This document shows positions 63,641 to 64,000 of a DNA stretch of 64,000 nt, in pieces. This DNA comes from TH5896 sp049578985 (GTDB lineage Archaea; Thermoproteota; Nitrososphaeria; Nitrososphaerales; Nitrososphaeraceae). Within the stretch, counting starts at the first letter, position 1, and each line of letters opens with the position of its first letter. Position numbers and translations under genes: made by a program. The notes beneath the pieces are model-generated. The model was not told the DNA's origin, did not search any database, and saw nothing but the letters and a program-made list of their open reading frames with translations. The stretch covers positions 1 through 64,000 of the forward strand of contig JBAUMZ010000112.1 of the NCBI GenBank assembly GCA_049578985.1. The letters are read 5' to 3'.

Positions 63641-64000
63641 TAAATAGATCACAAAATAGCAAATAAAATCAGCCTGTAGCATGGTCAGTCATAACTCGTG
63701 GCAATTGATAGCAGAGCGAAAAAGGCATAGCTGGCAGTATTTTCTACTGAAAGAACGGGATCTCTTGTGCGAGCGGCTTCGATACTCTCAAGCGAGATCT
63801 TGCCCTGTAATAGCCTCGCATATGTTTTCTATAATTTGTCCGCCTATCCCCGGGTGCTCCTCATCACAAATGAGGCCTCCTAGTGCTAATATTACGAATA
63901 CCGTAGAAACAAATATTCTAGCGTCATTATAAAAAGAAATTGTAGCTGGAATAGTTTATTACAGCTATGTAGCACCTTATCCATTCATGTTCAACTTGTT
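63641..64000. other. Right-edge stretch
   Basis: Minus-strand frame ending at 63788 (STVFVILALGGLICDEEHPG, IIENICEAITGQDLA) has a hydrophobic stretch like a signal peptide but no start codon. The plus-strand frame at 63681 is its antisense and unsupported. Confidence 0.3.

Overview
The window looks like a mesophilic thaumarchaeote (Nitrososphaeria), most likely near Nitrososphaera or 'Candidatus Nitrosocosmicus'. This is inferred from low-to-moderate GC, TATA-like boxes about 25-30 bases before start codons (leaderless-type promoters), a TRAM-domain mini-protein, a two-part HTH/coiled-coil family I know from these archaea, and many small exported proteins. No rRNA, tRNA or core housekeeping operon was recognised. 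This is an accessory, gene-poor and strongly eroded region: dozens of small genes lie between long non-coding stretches and genes broken by frameshifts, in-frame stops or truncation.

Layout. 1-9.4 kb: SDR oxidoreductase fragment, a dead THEP1-like NTPase, a SpoIIM/DUF95 membrane protein, a DUF4242 protein, a zinc-ribbon miniprotein, a DUF72 protein, an SRPBCC protein, a coupled pair of UPF0060 (YnfA-like) membrane proteins and a P-II signal protein. 9.8-12.5 kb: an HTH/coiled-coil gene with two in-frame stops, with eight helically phased repeats upstream, then small fragments. 12.7-25 kb: exported PsbP-like protein, sensor histidine kinase, the first pair of small exported CGN/QGDEN proteins, a carboxypeptidase-regulatory-like membrane protein, a DUF1326 protein, an exported W-rich protein, broken methyltransferase, HdeD-like and alpha/beta-hydrolase genes, and a two-repeat orphan CRISPR. 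25-41 kb: more exported small proteins including a chaplin-like one, a TRAM protein, a 418-residue unknown, a pyridoxamine-oxidase-like flavoprotein and its fragments, a TMEM175-like channel, transposase debris, a SnoaL-like protein and members of an exported SDRPER-motif family. 41.8-50 kb: malic enzyme, a dead HxlR regulator, a truncated BNR propeller, a large exported beta-propeller protein, a segment of exported small proteins, and a MOSC protein. 51-64 kb: ABM-domain membrane protein, more SDRPER proteins, an exported nuclease-like protein, a Nudix/IDI-like hydrolase, the two halves of a split HTH gene, and a second copy of the exported-protein segment.

The most coherent signal is a paralogous set of small secreted proteins: signal peptide, YEK-Q segment, CGN, NxxCQN, SQIQGDEN. 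It occurs at many loci, three times as the same two-gene module, and once within a roughly 1.7-kb segmental duplication. Four loci share a conserved upstream element at a nearly fixed distance (81-85 bases) from the start codon; one of these drives a chaplin-like protein. A second exported family (SDRPER) has its own shared promoter, an 18-bp near-palindrome around the TATA box about 34 bases before the start codon. I infer an expanding and decaying repertoire of cell-surface or extracellular-matrix proteins with two dedicated promoter types. All functional ideas about it are inference.
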